Shown here one piece after another: positions 18,819-26,624 of a DNA stretch of 64,000 nt. Made by a program: the position numbers and the translations under genes. Below the pieces are notes generated by a model, which ran no database searches, was not told the origin of the DNA, and was given only the letters and a program-made list of their open reading frames with translations. Source of the stretch: Silvanigrella paludirubra (GTDB lineage Bacteria; Bdellovibrionota_B; Oligoflexia; Silvanigrellales; Silvanigrellaceae); NCBI RefSeq assembly GCF_009208775.1, contig NZ_WFLM01000002.1, positions 186,001 through 250,000 on the forward strand, read 5' to 3'. Every line of letters starts with the position of its first letter. The first letter of the stretch is position 1.

Positions 18819-19337
18819 TTATTCTGCTTCTTTTGCTTTATTTTCTGTACCAGCAGAACTTGCAATTTGCTTAAGTGCTTCAGGAGTTTTCATAAATTGT
18901 AATAAAGTTTCTTCTAGTTTTTCATTACAATCTACATTCGTTTGCAATTCAATTAATTTTTTTCTTGTTTCTAGAAGCTCTCTAAGAGAATCCACTTTAT
19001 TAGCAATTTTCCCAGGATTAAAGTCTTCAATTGAAGTAATATCCAATTCAATTTGAGAAAAAGAACCATCATTCTTGAGTTTATTCTCTACTTTTAGCTT
19101 TAATTTAGGAGCAACAGATTGAACAACAGAGCTAAAGTTTTCTTTACTTATTTCTAAAAACTTTTCATTTTTGATTTTTTTGGTTTTCGTATGAAGATGA
19201 CCAGAAAAATTTGCCATAACTCCAATTACAAATGGAATATCTTGCTCTTTAACAGAACCATTCGCTTGCAAATCATAGGTGATTTGTACACGTGGTGGTT
19301 TATATGTAGAAAGCTTTTGTTGTGTGCCTTTTGACAT
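18819..19337 (-). CDS. tssB: T6SS sheath protein TssB
   Basis: The VipA/TssB pattern is clear: PPRVQITYDLQANGSVKEQD then IPFVIGVMANFSGH, a DIEDFNPGKI-like segment (SIEDFNPGKIANKV) and LRELLETRKKLIELQ. ATG 19337 is preferred over an in-frame ATG at 19397 because AAGGAA lies eight bases upstream and the conserved region starts just after it. About 172 residues, the normal length. It is the first gene of the leftward arm. A sigma-54-type promoter element lies about 80 bases upstream. It pairs with TssC to build the sheath. Confidence 0.95.
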   Translation of the reverse strand: MSKGTQQKLSTYKPPRVQITYDLQANGSVKEQDIPFVIGVMANFSGHLHTKTKKIKNEKFLEISKENFSSVVQSVAPKLKLKVENKLKNDGSFSQIELDITSIEDFNPGKIANKVDSLRELLETRKKLIELQTNVDCNEKLEETLLQFMKTPEALKQIASSAGTENKAKEAE

Positions 19338-19414
19338 TATATATTCCTTTTCCTGAAAATCTAAAATGACGTCTTGAATGATTGAATCAACAATCAACTC
19401 GCTAATTTTCTATA

Positions 19415-19431
19415 AGCAAAATCTAGGCCAA
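19415..19431 (-). promoter_or_regulatory. Sigma-54-type promoter for the tssB operon
   Basis: The complement reads TTGGCCTAGATTTTGCT. The GG at -24 and GC at -12 have the exact spacing of the sigma-54 consensus TGGCAC-N5-TTGC. Transcription would start near 19403, giving a leader of about 65 bases before tssB. Sigma-54 control of T6SS operons is established in several Proteobacteria. Seen by eye only. Confidence 0.6.
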
Positions 19432-19636
19432 GTTTATTTACTTCCGCTTAAGCCTGATTCCAATGAAAAAAGATTATTTAAAATGTTTATAAATATATAT
19501 AATTATTAATAATACTATGTATTTTTTGTGTATAATTATTTTATGTAATATATTTATATTATGTAATAAATTTCAGTAGCAAATTTTTTCTTTTTTGAAT
19601 TGAACATTTATATAGATCAAATTTAAATATCTTAAA

Positions 19637-19686
19637 ATTAAATAAAGAGAGCTCCTCTTTTAAAAGAGGAGCTCTCTTTATTTAAT
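19637..19686. terminator. Perfect 50-base palindrome, probable bidirectional terminator
   Basis: Every base from 19637 to 19661 pairs with 19662 to 19686; the core is GAGAGCTCCTCTTTT and its complement. It is about 480 bases past the fliF stop and upstream of the tssB promoter, so it would insulate the T6SS arm from flagellar read-through. The ends are A/T-rich on both strands. As an exact palindrome it has no fixed loop, so it could also be a cruciform or a protein site. Confidence 0.65.
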
Positions 19687-20166
19687 AACAAACTTATACT
19701 TTAATAATATGACATAAGTTAACTTTTTTATTAAAAAAAGACAAATTAATTTTTACAATTTGATTAAATTTATGTTAATTTACCATAATAAATTATTATG
19801 AAAAAATCAAATGGTATTTTTCAAAATCTTTCATATATTTCGCACAAAATTAATGCAATATAGTACTATTTTGAATATATAATTGTTTATTTTAGATTTT
19901 TTGTCAAAAAATTTGCTGTTTTTAAATATATTTTAATTAAAGTTATTTATATCCAAAGAGCAAAAATATGTTATTTAATAAGTATTAAGAAAAAGTGTTT
20001 ATTTAAAATAAAAATTAATAAAATATAATAAATACACAAAACATTTAAAATGCATATAGGTATTCTGATTATTAATGTATACTAGTTCTAAATACATATC
20101 AAGACATTTATTCGATTTTTCATGATACTTATCCGATTATAATCTTTTTACTAGTACATAAAATAT

Positions 20167-21774
20167 CTAATGATTTGGATTGAGTAACTGGCGTATTGCT
20201 TCTGTTGTTTTTTGAGGATCATTTTTAGCCAAATATAAAATTTGCTCTTTTGGGGACAATTTATCAAATGGAACATCTTCTTTTAATTTAACTCTCCTTG
20301 CGCCTGCACCTGTTCTTTCAAGCTCATAATCCACAAGAGCCAATTGCTCTTTTGAACGTTTTTCAGGATCGTAAGTAAGCCACCTGAAATAAGGCCGAAC
20401 CAAAGCGTAGTAGATAAAAAACATGGCTGCAATCGCAACTAAACCTAATATTGCGGTTTGAATTAAAGTGGTTTGACGGGCAGATAATGAAGCTTTTTCT
20501 GCTAGTGCAAATTCATCAAGCTCAAATTGAGTAGATTCAACTGTTATCGTATCTCTGCCTTCTTTAAAACCAATCGCGTTTTTTACTAATTTTGTTACCA
20601 TTGCCATTTCTTCTGGAGTTCGAGCAACATATTTTCCATCAACAAGCTTTCCGTCCACTAAAATAGATGCACTTAATTTGGTTATATTTCCTATTGGTTC
20701 TACAATTTTACTTAGAGTTTTCTTAACTTCAAAGTTTAAATTTTCTGTACTAGACTTAGTACTATTTGTTAATCCGCCAGCTATTCCAATATCTTCTCTT
20801 TCGCCAGGTAAGTTACTTTTGGCCCCTGGCACTCCCGTAGGGTTTAATCCGTTACCTTGTGAAGATTGCTCGTTACGTTGTGAGGCAATTACAGCGGTTC
20901 TCTCTGGATCTACATCAGATATAGTTGTTTCTACCTTTTTGAATTCAATTAAAGCATCTACTTTAGAAACTACCTTGTCATGACCAACTGCTCTCGCTAA
21001 AATATCCCTGATTTTTTGCTCTAATTCTCTTTCTACTTTTCTTTGATATTCACGTTGCGCTGATGTAACCTTATCTATTCCACCATCTTGCTCATCTGGT
21101 TGAGTTAACATATTTCCGTCTTGATCAATGATAGCCACTGCTTTGGGATCCAATCCCTCTACAGCCCTTGCAGTTAAATGAATTATTCCTTGAATTTGTC
21201 TTTGGCTTAAAGATTTTCCTGATTTTAGTTTTAAATAAATACTAGCTGTTGGTGATTTTTTATCATCTGCAAATATTGCATTTTCTGGAATCACAATATG
21301 AACTCTGCTATTGGCCACAGGCTCTAACTTTCCTATGGTTCTTGACAACTCTCCTTGAAGAGCCCTTAGTTTATTTACTCTTTGTTCAAAATCAGACATT
21401 CCAAAAGATCGGTCATCGAATTTTTCCCAACCAACACCAATTCCAGTATTAGGCAATCCTTCTTGAGCAAGAGACATTTTTATTTCCATAATTTTATCAT
21501 CTGGAAATGAAATAGTGTCACCTTCCATTTTATAATCTTTAAATCCTGATTTTTTTAAATGAGCTAATATTGCTGTTTTGTCTTCAGCTGAAAGATTAGT
21601 ATAAGCGGGTTCATATCTAACAGTTGGTTTCCAAAAAATAAACACAGAAAGAACAAAAAATATGGTTAATAATCCAATTCCGATTGCAATCTTTCGACCT
21701 TTTGTAAGTCCAGCATAAAATGCTTTGCTTTGAATTAAAAATTGCGATGAAAATTGTTTTATTTTCTCTAACAT
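20167..21774 (-). CDS. fliF: Flagellar MS-ring protein FliF
   Basis: This 535-residue protein matches FliF throughout. It has an N-terminal helix near residues 28-48, ring-building motifs YTNLSAEDKTAILAHLKKSG, QEGLPNTGIGVGWEKFDD and FEQRVNKLRALQGELSRTIG, then NSRVHIVIPE and SASILVDGK. A second helix lies near 447-470. The C-terminal tail has PKEQILYLAKNDPQKTTEAI, the FliG-binding type of end. It is the last gene of the leftward flgB-flgC-fliE-fliF operon. Unlike many genomes, fliG does not follow; the T6SS locus lies next. It forms the inner-membrane ring on which the motor is built. Confidence 0.97.
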   Translation of the reverse strand: MLEKIKQFSSQFLIQSKAFYAGLTKGRKIAIGIGLLTIFFVLSVFIFWKPTVRYEPAYTNLSAEDKTAILAHLKKSGFKDYKMEGDTISFPDDKIMEIKMSLAQEGLPNTGIGVGWEKFDDRSFGMSDFEQRVNKLRALQGELSRTIGKLEPVANSRVHIVIPENAIFADDKKSPTASIYLKLKSGKSLSQRQIQGIIHLTARAVEGLDPKAVAIIDQDGNMLTQPDEQDGGIDKVTSAQREYQRKVERELEQKIRDILARAVGHDKVVSKVDALIEFKKVETTISDVDPERTAVIASQRNEQSSQGNGLNPTGVPGAKSNLPGEREDIGIAGGLTNSTKSSTENLNFEVKKTLSKIVEPIGNITKLSASILVDGKLVDGKYVARTPEEMAMVTKLVKNAIGFKEGRDTITVESTQFELDEFALAEKASLSARQTTLIQTAILGLVAIAAMFFIYYALVRPYFRWLTYDPEKRSKEQLALVDYELERTGAGARRVKLKEDVPFDKLSPKEQILYLAKNDPQKTTEAIRQLLNPNH

Positions 21775-21826
21775 TTTTAATAAACCCTTATGAATACAAA
21801 TACACTAAGAATTTTATTTCTAAAAT

Positions 21827-22156
21827 TTAGACTTGCATTCTCATTACTTCTTGATAAGCCTCTATCACTTTATTTCTCATTTGCACCATCATATTAAAGC
21901 CTAACTCTGCTTTTGTTACCGCAAGCATTGTTTCATGGATATTACTAGATCTACCAGACGCTAAGTCCATACTTGCTTTTTCCGCTTCTCTTGCGCCTGT
22001 GTTTACTTCTTTAATTCCTTTTTCAAGAAGATCTTGAAATTCAGTTTTACCTGCAGGATTAGGAGGAGTACCTCCACCACTTTGTGGAACAGAGTTTAAT
22101 AAATTATTTTTTAGTTTTAAATAATCTAAATCTGCTGCAGAAATTGCTTTTGTCAT
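21827..22156 (-). CDS. fliE: Flagellar hook-basal body protein FliE
   Basis: A 109-residue protein with the FliE C-terminus: FQDLLEKGIKEVNTGAREAE, HETMLAVTKAELGFNMMVQM and RNKVIEAYQEVMRMQV. FliE joins the MS ring to the rod. Gene order between flgC and fliF is standard. Spacing is 24 bases after flgC and about 50 before fliF. Nothing unusual except a Pro/Gly stretch near residues 27-36. Confidence 0.95.
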   Translation of the reverse strand: MTKAISAADLDYLKLKNNLLNSVPQSGGGTPPNPAGKTEFQDLLEKGIKEVNTGAREAEKASMDLASGRSSNIHETMLAVTKAELGFNMMVQMRNKVIEAYQEVMRMQV

Positions 22157-22180
22157 TTATAATTTACCTTAATAAAAAAA

Positions 22181-22618
22181 CTATCTACCTATACCAATAG
22201 CAGTCATAGCCATTGACTTTGTCGCATTAATTGCTTGAGTATCACTTTCAAATGAACGATTACTTGTAATCATATTTACCATTTCTTCCATTACTGAAAT
22301 ATTTGGCATCGCAACATAACCATTTTCATTTGCATCAGGATGATTTGGATTATAGACAAGTCTAGGAGCTCTTCTATCCTCTGTAATTCCATCAACCTTA
22401 ACTTCTTTTAAATTCGGGTCAAAAGCTAAACGCATTAAATTATCAAAACTTAAACCTGAATTTCTAGCAGTAAATAAAACATCTTTTCTTTTATAAGGCC
22501 CGCCTTCTTCTGTTCTAGATGTATTCGCATTCGCTAAATTTGACGAAATTACATTCATACGAATACGTTCAGCAGATAATCCAGAGGCACTTATTTTTAA
22601 TCCTTCTAAAAAACTCAT
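22181..22618 (-). CDS. flgC: Flagellar proximal rod protein FlgC
   Basis: This 145-residue rod protein starts with the flagellar-rod N-terminal motif MSFLEGLKISASGLSAERIR then MNVISSNLANANTSRTEEGG. Near the end is NISVMEEMVNMITSNRSFES and a helical C-terminus, as in all axial rod proteins. FlgC is exported through the flagellar type III apparatus without a cleaved signal. It lies 38 bases after flgB. Length is normal (about 135-150). Confidence 0.96.
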   Translation of the reverse strand: MSFLEGLKISASGLSAERIRMNVISSNLANANTSRTEEGGPYKRKDVLFTARNSGLSFDNLMRLAFDPNLKEVKVDGITEDRRAPRLVYNPNHPDANENGYVAMPNISVMEEMVNMITSNRSFESDTQAINATKSMAMTAIGIGR

Positions 22619-22656
22619 AAGATTTCCTTCTCCTCAAAATAATATTAAAAAGAAAA

Positions 22657-23085
22657 TTACCTTCCGCCATTGATTGCGTAACGTAACATTCCTAATTTTC
22701 TATTTAAGGTTTCAATTGTAGCCTTATAAATAATTTGATTTCCGGCAACTTCAGTCATTTCTTGATCAACATCTACTGTGTTTCCATCATTTCCAATACT
22801 TTCTGTTGGTTTCACAAAAAGATCGGGTTTTAAAACACCGTCAGCACCCATACCTGGTGCTTTAATATGCCTTGAATCACTTACTTTCATAATAAGATCT
22901 TTATCAGAACCAATTGCTGCTTGAAGTTGTTTTTCAAATTCAAAACCTAATGCCCGATAGCCTGGGGTAAGAGAATTTGAAATATTTGCAACATTCACAT
23001 TCTGTCTTTTCAGTCTTTGATTTAAACTTTCTTCAAGAACAGCATCGGGTTTTCCAAATATTTGGTTCCCAACTACAGTGCTCAT
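22657..23085 (-). CDS. flgB: Flagellar proximal rod protein FlgB
   Basis: This 142-residue protein has the FlgB pattern: LEESLNQRLKRQNVNVANIS N-terminally, the LTPGYRALGFEFEKQLQ segment, and a C-terminal VDVDQEMTEVAGNQIIYKAT followed by LNRKLGMLRYAINGG. Its ATG overlaps the stop of the upstream regulator by four bases (ATGA), showing translational coupling between the NtrC-type protein and the rod genes. It is the first structural gene of the basal-body operon. Confidence 0.96.
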   Translation of the reverse strand: MSTVVGNQIFGKPDAVLEESLNQRLKRQNVNVANISNSLTPGYRALGFEFEKQLQAAIGSDKDLIMKVSDSRHIKAPGMGADGVLKPDLFVKPTESIGNDGNTVDVDQEMTEVAGNQIIYKATIETLNRKLGMLRYAINGGR

Positions 23086-24176
23086 ACATTTTTCCCTTCA
23101 ACTTCATATCCACACTCAACAAGTTCATTTAATTTATAACGTAACGCACGAAGTGAAATGCCAAGTGCTTTCGCTGTATGAGTTCTATTTCCATTCATTC
23201 TTCTTAAAGTTTGAAGAATTAAACGTTGTTCTAATTCCATTAACGTAACTTGCGGTAATGGATCACCCATAGCAACTTCGGTTCTGCTATTAGCTCTCAT
23301 TAAATGAAGCTCTTCTACACCTATATAATCTCTTGTTGAAAGTAACACAGAACGTTGAATAACATTTCTTAATTCACGTGTATTTCCTGGCCAAGTATAA
23401 GTTCTAAGAGCTTGTTTTGCAGTTGGAGATAATTGAACATTTTTGGAAAACTGAATATTGAACTCACGAAGAAATATTTCTGAATAAAAATCAATATCCA
23501 CTAATCTTTGGCGTAAAGATGGAATTTCTAAATGAATCACATGTAATTTAAAGAAAAGATCATTACGAAATCTTTGGGCATTGACTTCATCTTGAATATT
23601 TTTATGACTACAAGCAATGATACGAGCATCAGCTGCTGTTCCTCTACGAATAGCACCTTTATTTATATCTTGTTCCTTTAATATTCTTAAAAGTTTTAAT
23701 TGCATGGAAGCGTCTAATTCTGTTACTTCATCTAACATTAAAGAACATGTTTCTAAAGGTCTATTTAAAGCTCCCTGATTATAATCATGAGAAGATCTTT
23801 GAGTTGTAAATAATTCCATCTCAAAAAAATTAGTTGGAATGTTAGAGCTATTTGCTACGATAAAGCGACCACGTTCACGTCCACCAGCAATATGAATAGC
23901 TTTAGCAAAGGTTTCTTTACCTGTTCCGCTTTCACCAGTTATTAAAATTGGTACTTTAGTTGGTGCAATCGTTCTAGCGACTTCAAGTAATTTATATACT
24001 TTCTCATCTCTAGTTGGATAGTGTCGAAGCATTTCCTCTTCAGAAATTCGATTGTCTGATTCAGAAGGCACAGTATTTGCATGAACGCTACGCCCTTCTA
24101 AAGCATTGTTACCTTGCTGTGTTCCATAATTTGTGGAATCTAAGTCAAACAATCCCACAGGACGCACTTCACTCAT
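23082..24176 (-). CDS. NtrC-type AAA+ regulator lacking the GAFTGA loop
   Basis: About 364 residues. It has no receiver domain: an N-terminal stretch of about 50 residues leads directly into an AAA+ domain with Walker A GESGTGKE, Walker B LMLDEVTEL, sensor-type RIIACSHKNI and the arginine-finger region FRNDLFFKLHVIHLEIPSLR. A Fis-type helix-turn-helix closes it (NRTHTAKALGISLRALRYKL). Where the family has ELFGHEKGAFTGA, this protein reads ELFTTQRSSHDYNQGA, so the loop that contacts sigma-54 is missing. It may be an ATPase regulator that does not activate sigma-54, as known for TyrR-like proteins. ATG 24176 has GGGAGG seven bases upstream. Coupled to flgB, so likely a flagellar regulator. Confidence 0.88.
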   Translation of the reverse strand: MSEVRPVGLFDLDSTNYGTQQGNNALEGRSVHANTVPSESDNRISEEEMLRHYPTRDEKVYKLLEVARTIAPTKVPILITGESGTGKETFAKAIHIAGGRERGRFIVANSSNIPTNFFEMELFTTQRSSHDYNQGALNRPLETCSLMLDEVTELDASMQLKLLRILKEQDINKGAIRRGTAADARIIACSHKNIQDEVNAQRFRNDLFFKLHVIHLEIPSLRQRLVDIDFYSEIFLREFNIQFSKNVQLSPTAKQALRTYTWPGNTRELRNVIQRSVLLSTRDYIGVEELHLMRANSRTEVAMGDPLPQVTLMELEQRLILQTLRRMNGNRTHTAKALGISLRALRYKLNELVECGYEVEGKNV

Positions 24177-24212
24177 AAACAAACCTCCCTCACATGAACC
24201 AAAACCAGGTGT

Positions 24213-26444
24213 TTACTTACTTAAGCGATCAAGTCTCTCGCTTGCCAAAGATGAAAAACGCTTGTCGTTGGTGTCATTTGCGGCTAATAGCCAAGCGGTC
24301 TTTGCTTTTTCAAAAAGACCAACTCTCGCATATACAACTCCTGCTTTATATGCGGCTTCGGCTCGATGTGCTCCTTGGGCTAAATTAGCGACAGCAAGAA
24401 ACATATCTCCCGAATTTGCAAACCTGCCTGAATCCCGTAAATCTTCTGCATATTGCATGATTGACGATTCAACTGTCTGAGTTTCATCTAAAGACTTTGC
24501 TGGATATGCGAGTATTTTCGCATAAAGTGGTTCTACATCAGGAGTTCCACGCAGCCTTTGAGCCCATTCAGCCAGAGTTGGCAAGTCGCGTTCAACATAA
24601 CGACCAAGTTTCATCTCATCTAAAAGTAAACGTAACGCTGTTTTGTTACGGTAGGGAGCTACGGATAGTTCCCTTAAAGAGGTAACAGACCGATCTGTAA
24701 GACCTTCTGTTTTTCTCTTACTGTCCTGTTCAATTCGGCGCAAAAAATCATCTGCCTCCGAAGGTTTATTACTTCGATACAGGAGTCTTGCCGCCAATGC
24801 GGCTGCTTCATTTTTCTTTTTTTGATCATTTGATGCTTGCCAAAACGCACCATAAAGTTGCGCTGACTTTAGATTTTCCCCTACAGCCTCAAAGGCTTCT
24901 GCTCTAGTAAATAGAGCATCACCATCTGCAAAGGTAAATTCTAATAAAGAAGGTCTCGCTTTTTTTTCAAAAGCAATCCAATCTTCCCATTGTTTCGTTT
25001 GAGCTGTTTTTTTCAAAAGCTCTTTAACTCTACTAGAAACAATTTTTTCTAAGTCTGATACCCGATTATCTCCCGGTGCCAATTTTTTAAATTGCTGAAC
25101 CGCAGCATCAGAACCATTTATAGTTTCATTTTCAATTAAAGCTCTAGTTCGATCATATGCACAATTTTTCATCAAATCAAATGGAACACTGCTATCTACG
25201 ACACAGGCGTCGAGATTTTGCTGGTATGATTTTGCCGAACTTGGATTTTCATTCACAATTTGATTTAAAACACGAAGTGTCGCTGCAATTTTTACTATTT
25301 TAGGAGAATTTTCGGATAACGCCATTTCAGAATATATTTCTGCATTTTGAAATCTAGTTTTACCAAATCCTTTTTCTTTTGAATTTTGTAGTTCATCTAT
25401 ATCTATAATTCTGAGTTTTGCTAAGCTTGAATAATAACTTCCAGGATAATTTAGAATTATAGATCTTAAATAGTCATTTGCTAAACTAAAATTATGAGTT
25501 AAATATGCAGATTCTCCTGCATACCATAAAAACTTTGGATCCGATTTAATTCCTTTTTCTGATAAAGCAGCTAGTCTTCTAAAAATGGATAGTGATTGAG
25601 CTTCATTCCCGCTCTTATAAAACTCTTCCGCTAATTTTTTTCCAATTTCAACTTCATCTCTTGTACCAAAAGCAGCTCCCATCTGCATTTGCAATTGAGC
25701 TGATTTTCCTTCAGGCATTGGAATAAACTTTTCTAATCTTCCATAGATCTCCGGAAAACCATTTTTGTTTATAGATTGATTGTTTTTATTAGTGAATATT
25801 ATTGTATTTTTTTTATTTTCTTGTGATGTTAACTTATCACTTTCTTTTGTCTCTGTTTTTACTATCGGACTTAAATTAGAAATTATTTTATTTTTATTAT
25901 CATCTAATTTATTTGATTCAATAAATTGCGCTGAAGGCAAACCTTCTTTCACTGATTCTTTACTTAATCCTTCAATATAATCTGGTTGCCAATTCCAATC
26001 GGCTTCTAAGTTTTTTTCTTCCGGTTCTGTTCTCCAAAAATCTACTATAATTCTCCAAGGTTTATTTTGAGTCGCAACAACCCAACCAATGGGAACATTT
26101 TTTAGTTGAATATCTACGATAACTTCTGATTTATCTTCATGAATTAAAACTCTTTTTACATATCTTGTATCATAAAAAGAAGTTGCATTGAATTCGCTTG
26201 ATCTTGCTGGAATGATTCTAATTTGTAATGTTCTTGTTTCTTTAATAAATCTTGTCGCATACCTTCTTGGTTGATTTAATTCAAAAACCAAACGGTAACT
26301 ATCTTCTCCTACAATAGAGGGAGATATTTTATTTTCTTTTTTTATTTTAGAACTTTGAGCATAAACAGGAATGGAGTCATAATTAAAATTGACTGCCGTA
26401 AGAAATGTAAAGAATGAATATGTGAAGAAATTTTTCTTCAACAT
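24213..26444 (-). CDS. Exported AMIN-like domain plus TPR protein
   Basis: A 743-residue protein with a signal peptide (basic MLKKN, hydrophobic stretch, likely cleavage after VYAQ). An AMIN-like beta domain follows at about residues 48-140 (SYRLVFELNQPRRYATRFIK, DTRYVKRVLIHEDKSEVIVD, PWRIIVDFW). The long C-terminal part is made of helical repeats of TPR type (EEFYKSGNEAQSLSIFRRLA, ASLAKLRIIDIDEL, AEAAYKAGVVYARVGLFEKA). AMIN domains bind peptidoglycan or localise envelope complexes. It lies 36 bases upstream of the NtrC-type gene on the same strand, so it may start the flagellar operon. Exact function unknown. AGGGGA precedes the ATG. Confidence 0.8.
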   Translation of the reverse strand: MLKKNFFTYSFFTFLTAVNFNYDSIPVYAQSSKIKKENKISPSIVGEDSYRLVFELNQPRRYATRFIKETRTLQIRIIPARSSEFNATSFYDTRYVKRVLIHEDKSEVIVDIQLKNVPIGWVVATQNKPWRIIVDFWRTEPEEKNLEADWNWQPDYIEGLSKESVKEGLPSAQFIESNKLDDNKNKIISNLSPIVKTETKESDKLTSQENKKNTIIFTNKNNQSINKNGFPEIYGRLEKFIPMPEGKSAQLQMQMGAAFGTRDEVEIGKKLAEEFYKSGNEAQSLSIFRRLAALSEKGIKSDPKFLWYAGESAYLTHNFSLANDYLRSIILNYPGSYYSSLAKLRIIDIDELQNSKEKGFGKTRFQNAEIYSEMALSENSPKIVKIAATLRVLNQIVNENPSSAKSYQQNLDACVVDSSVPFDLMKNCAYDRTRALIENETINGSDAAVQQFKKLAPGDNRVSDLEKIVSSRVKELLKKTAQTKQWEDWIAFEKKARPSLLEFTFADGDALFTRAEAFEAVGENLKSAQLYGAFWQASNDQKKKNEAAALAARLLYRSNKPSEADDFLRRIEQDSKRKTEGLTDRSVTSLRELSVAPYRNKTALRLLLDEMKLGRYVERDLPTLAEWAQRLRGTPDVEPLYAKILAYPAKSLDETQTVESSIMQYAEDLRDSGRFANSGDMFLAVANLAQGAHRAEAAYKAGVVYARVGLFEKAKTAWLLAANDTNDKRFSSLASERLDRLSK

Positions 26445-26547
26445 TCTTTTCCCCTAAAAATATTTACAGGTAAATATATGCCATTTCTTGTAGCTTACAT
26501 GAAAGATGTTTACTTATAGCAGTCTGAAAATTGTCAGAAAGTGAAAT

Positions 26548-26561
26548 TTTGACGTGTCAAA
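26548..26561. promoter_or_regulatory. Palindrome TTTGAC-GT-GTCAAA upstream of AMIN/TPR gene
   Basis: Perfect 6-bp arms around a 2-base centre, about 105 bases upstream of the ATG at 26444, in the 180-base gap after the PhoU-like gene. The size suits a dimeric repressor or activator site. No regulator can be assigned. Confidence 0.35.
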
Positions 26562-26624
26562 TACTTTATTACTGTATTTATTAGAGATTTTTTTTGCAAA
26601 AAATTCACCCTGTCATAAAAATAG

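Larger units (their letters stand above)
19338..20166. other. Long AT-rich gap between tssB and fliF
   Basis: This 829-base gene-free stretch separates the T6SS arm from the flagellar operon. It contains the sigma-54-type element (19415-19431) and the long palindrome (19637-19686). From about 19690 to 20166 it is almost pure A/T with no credible gene, RNA or repeat array visible. Confidence 0.6.
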
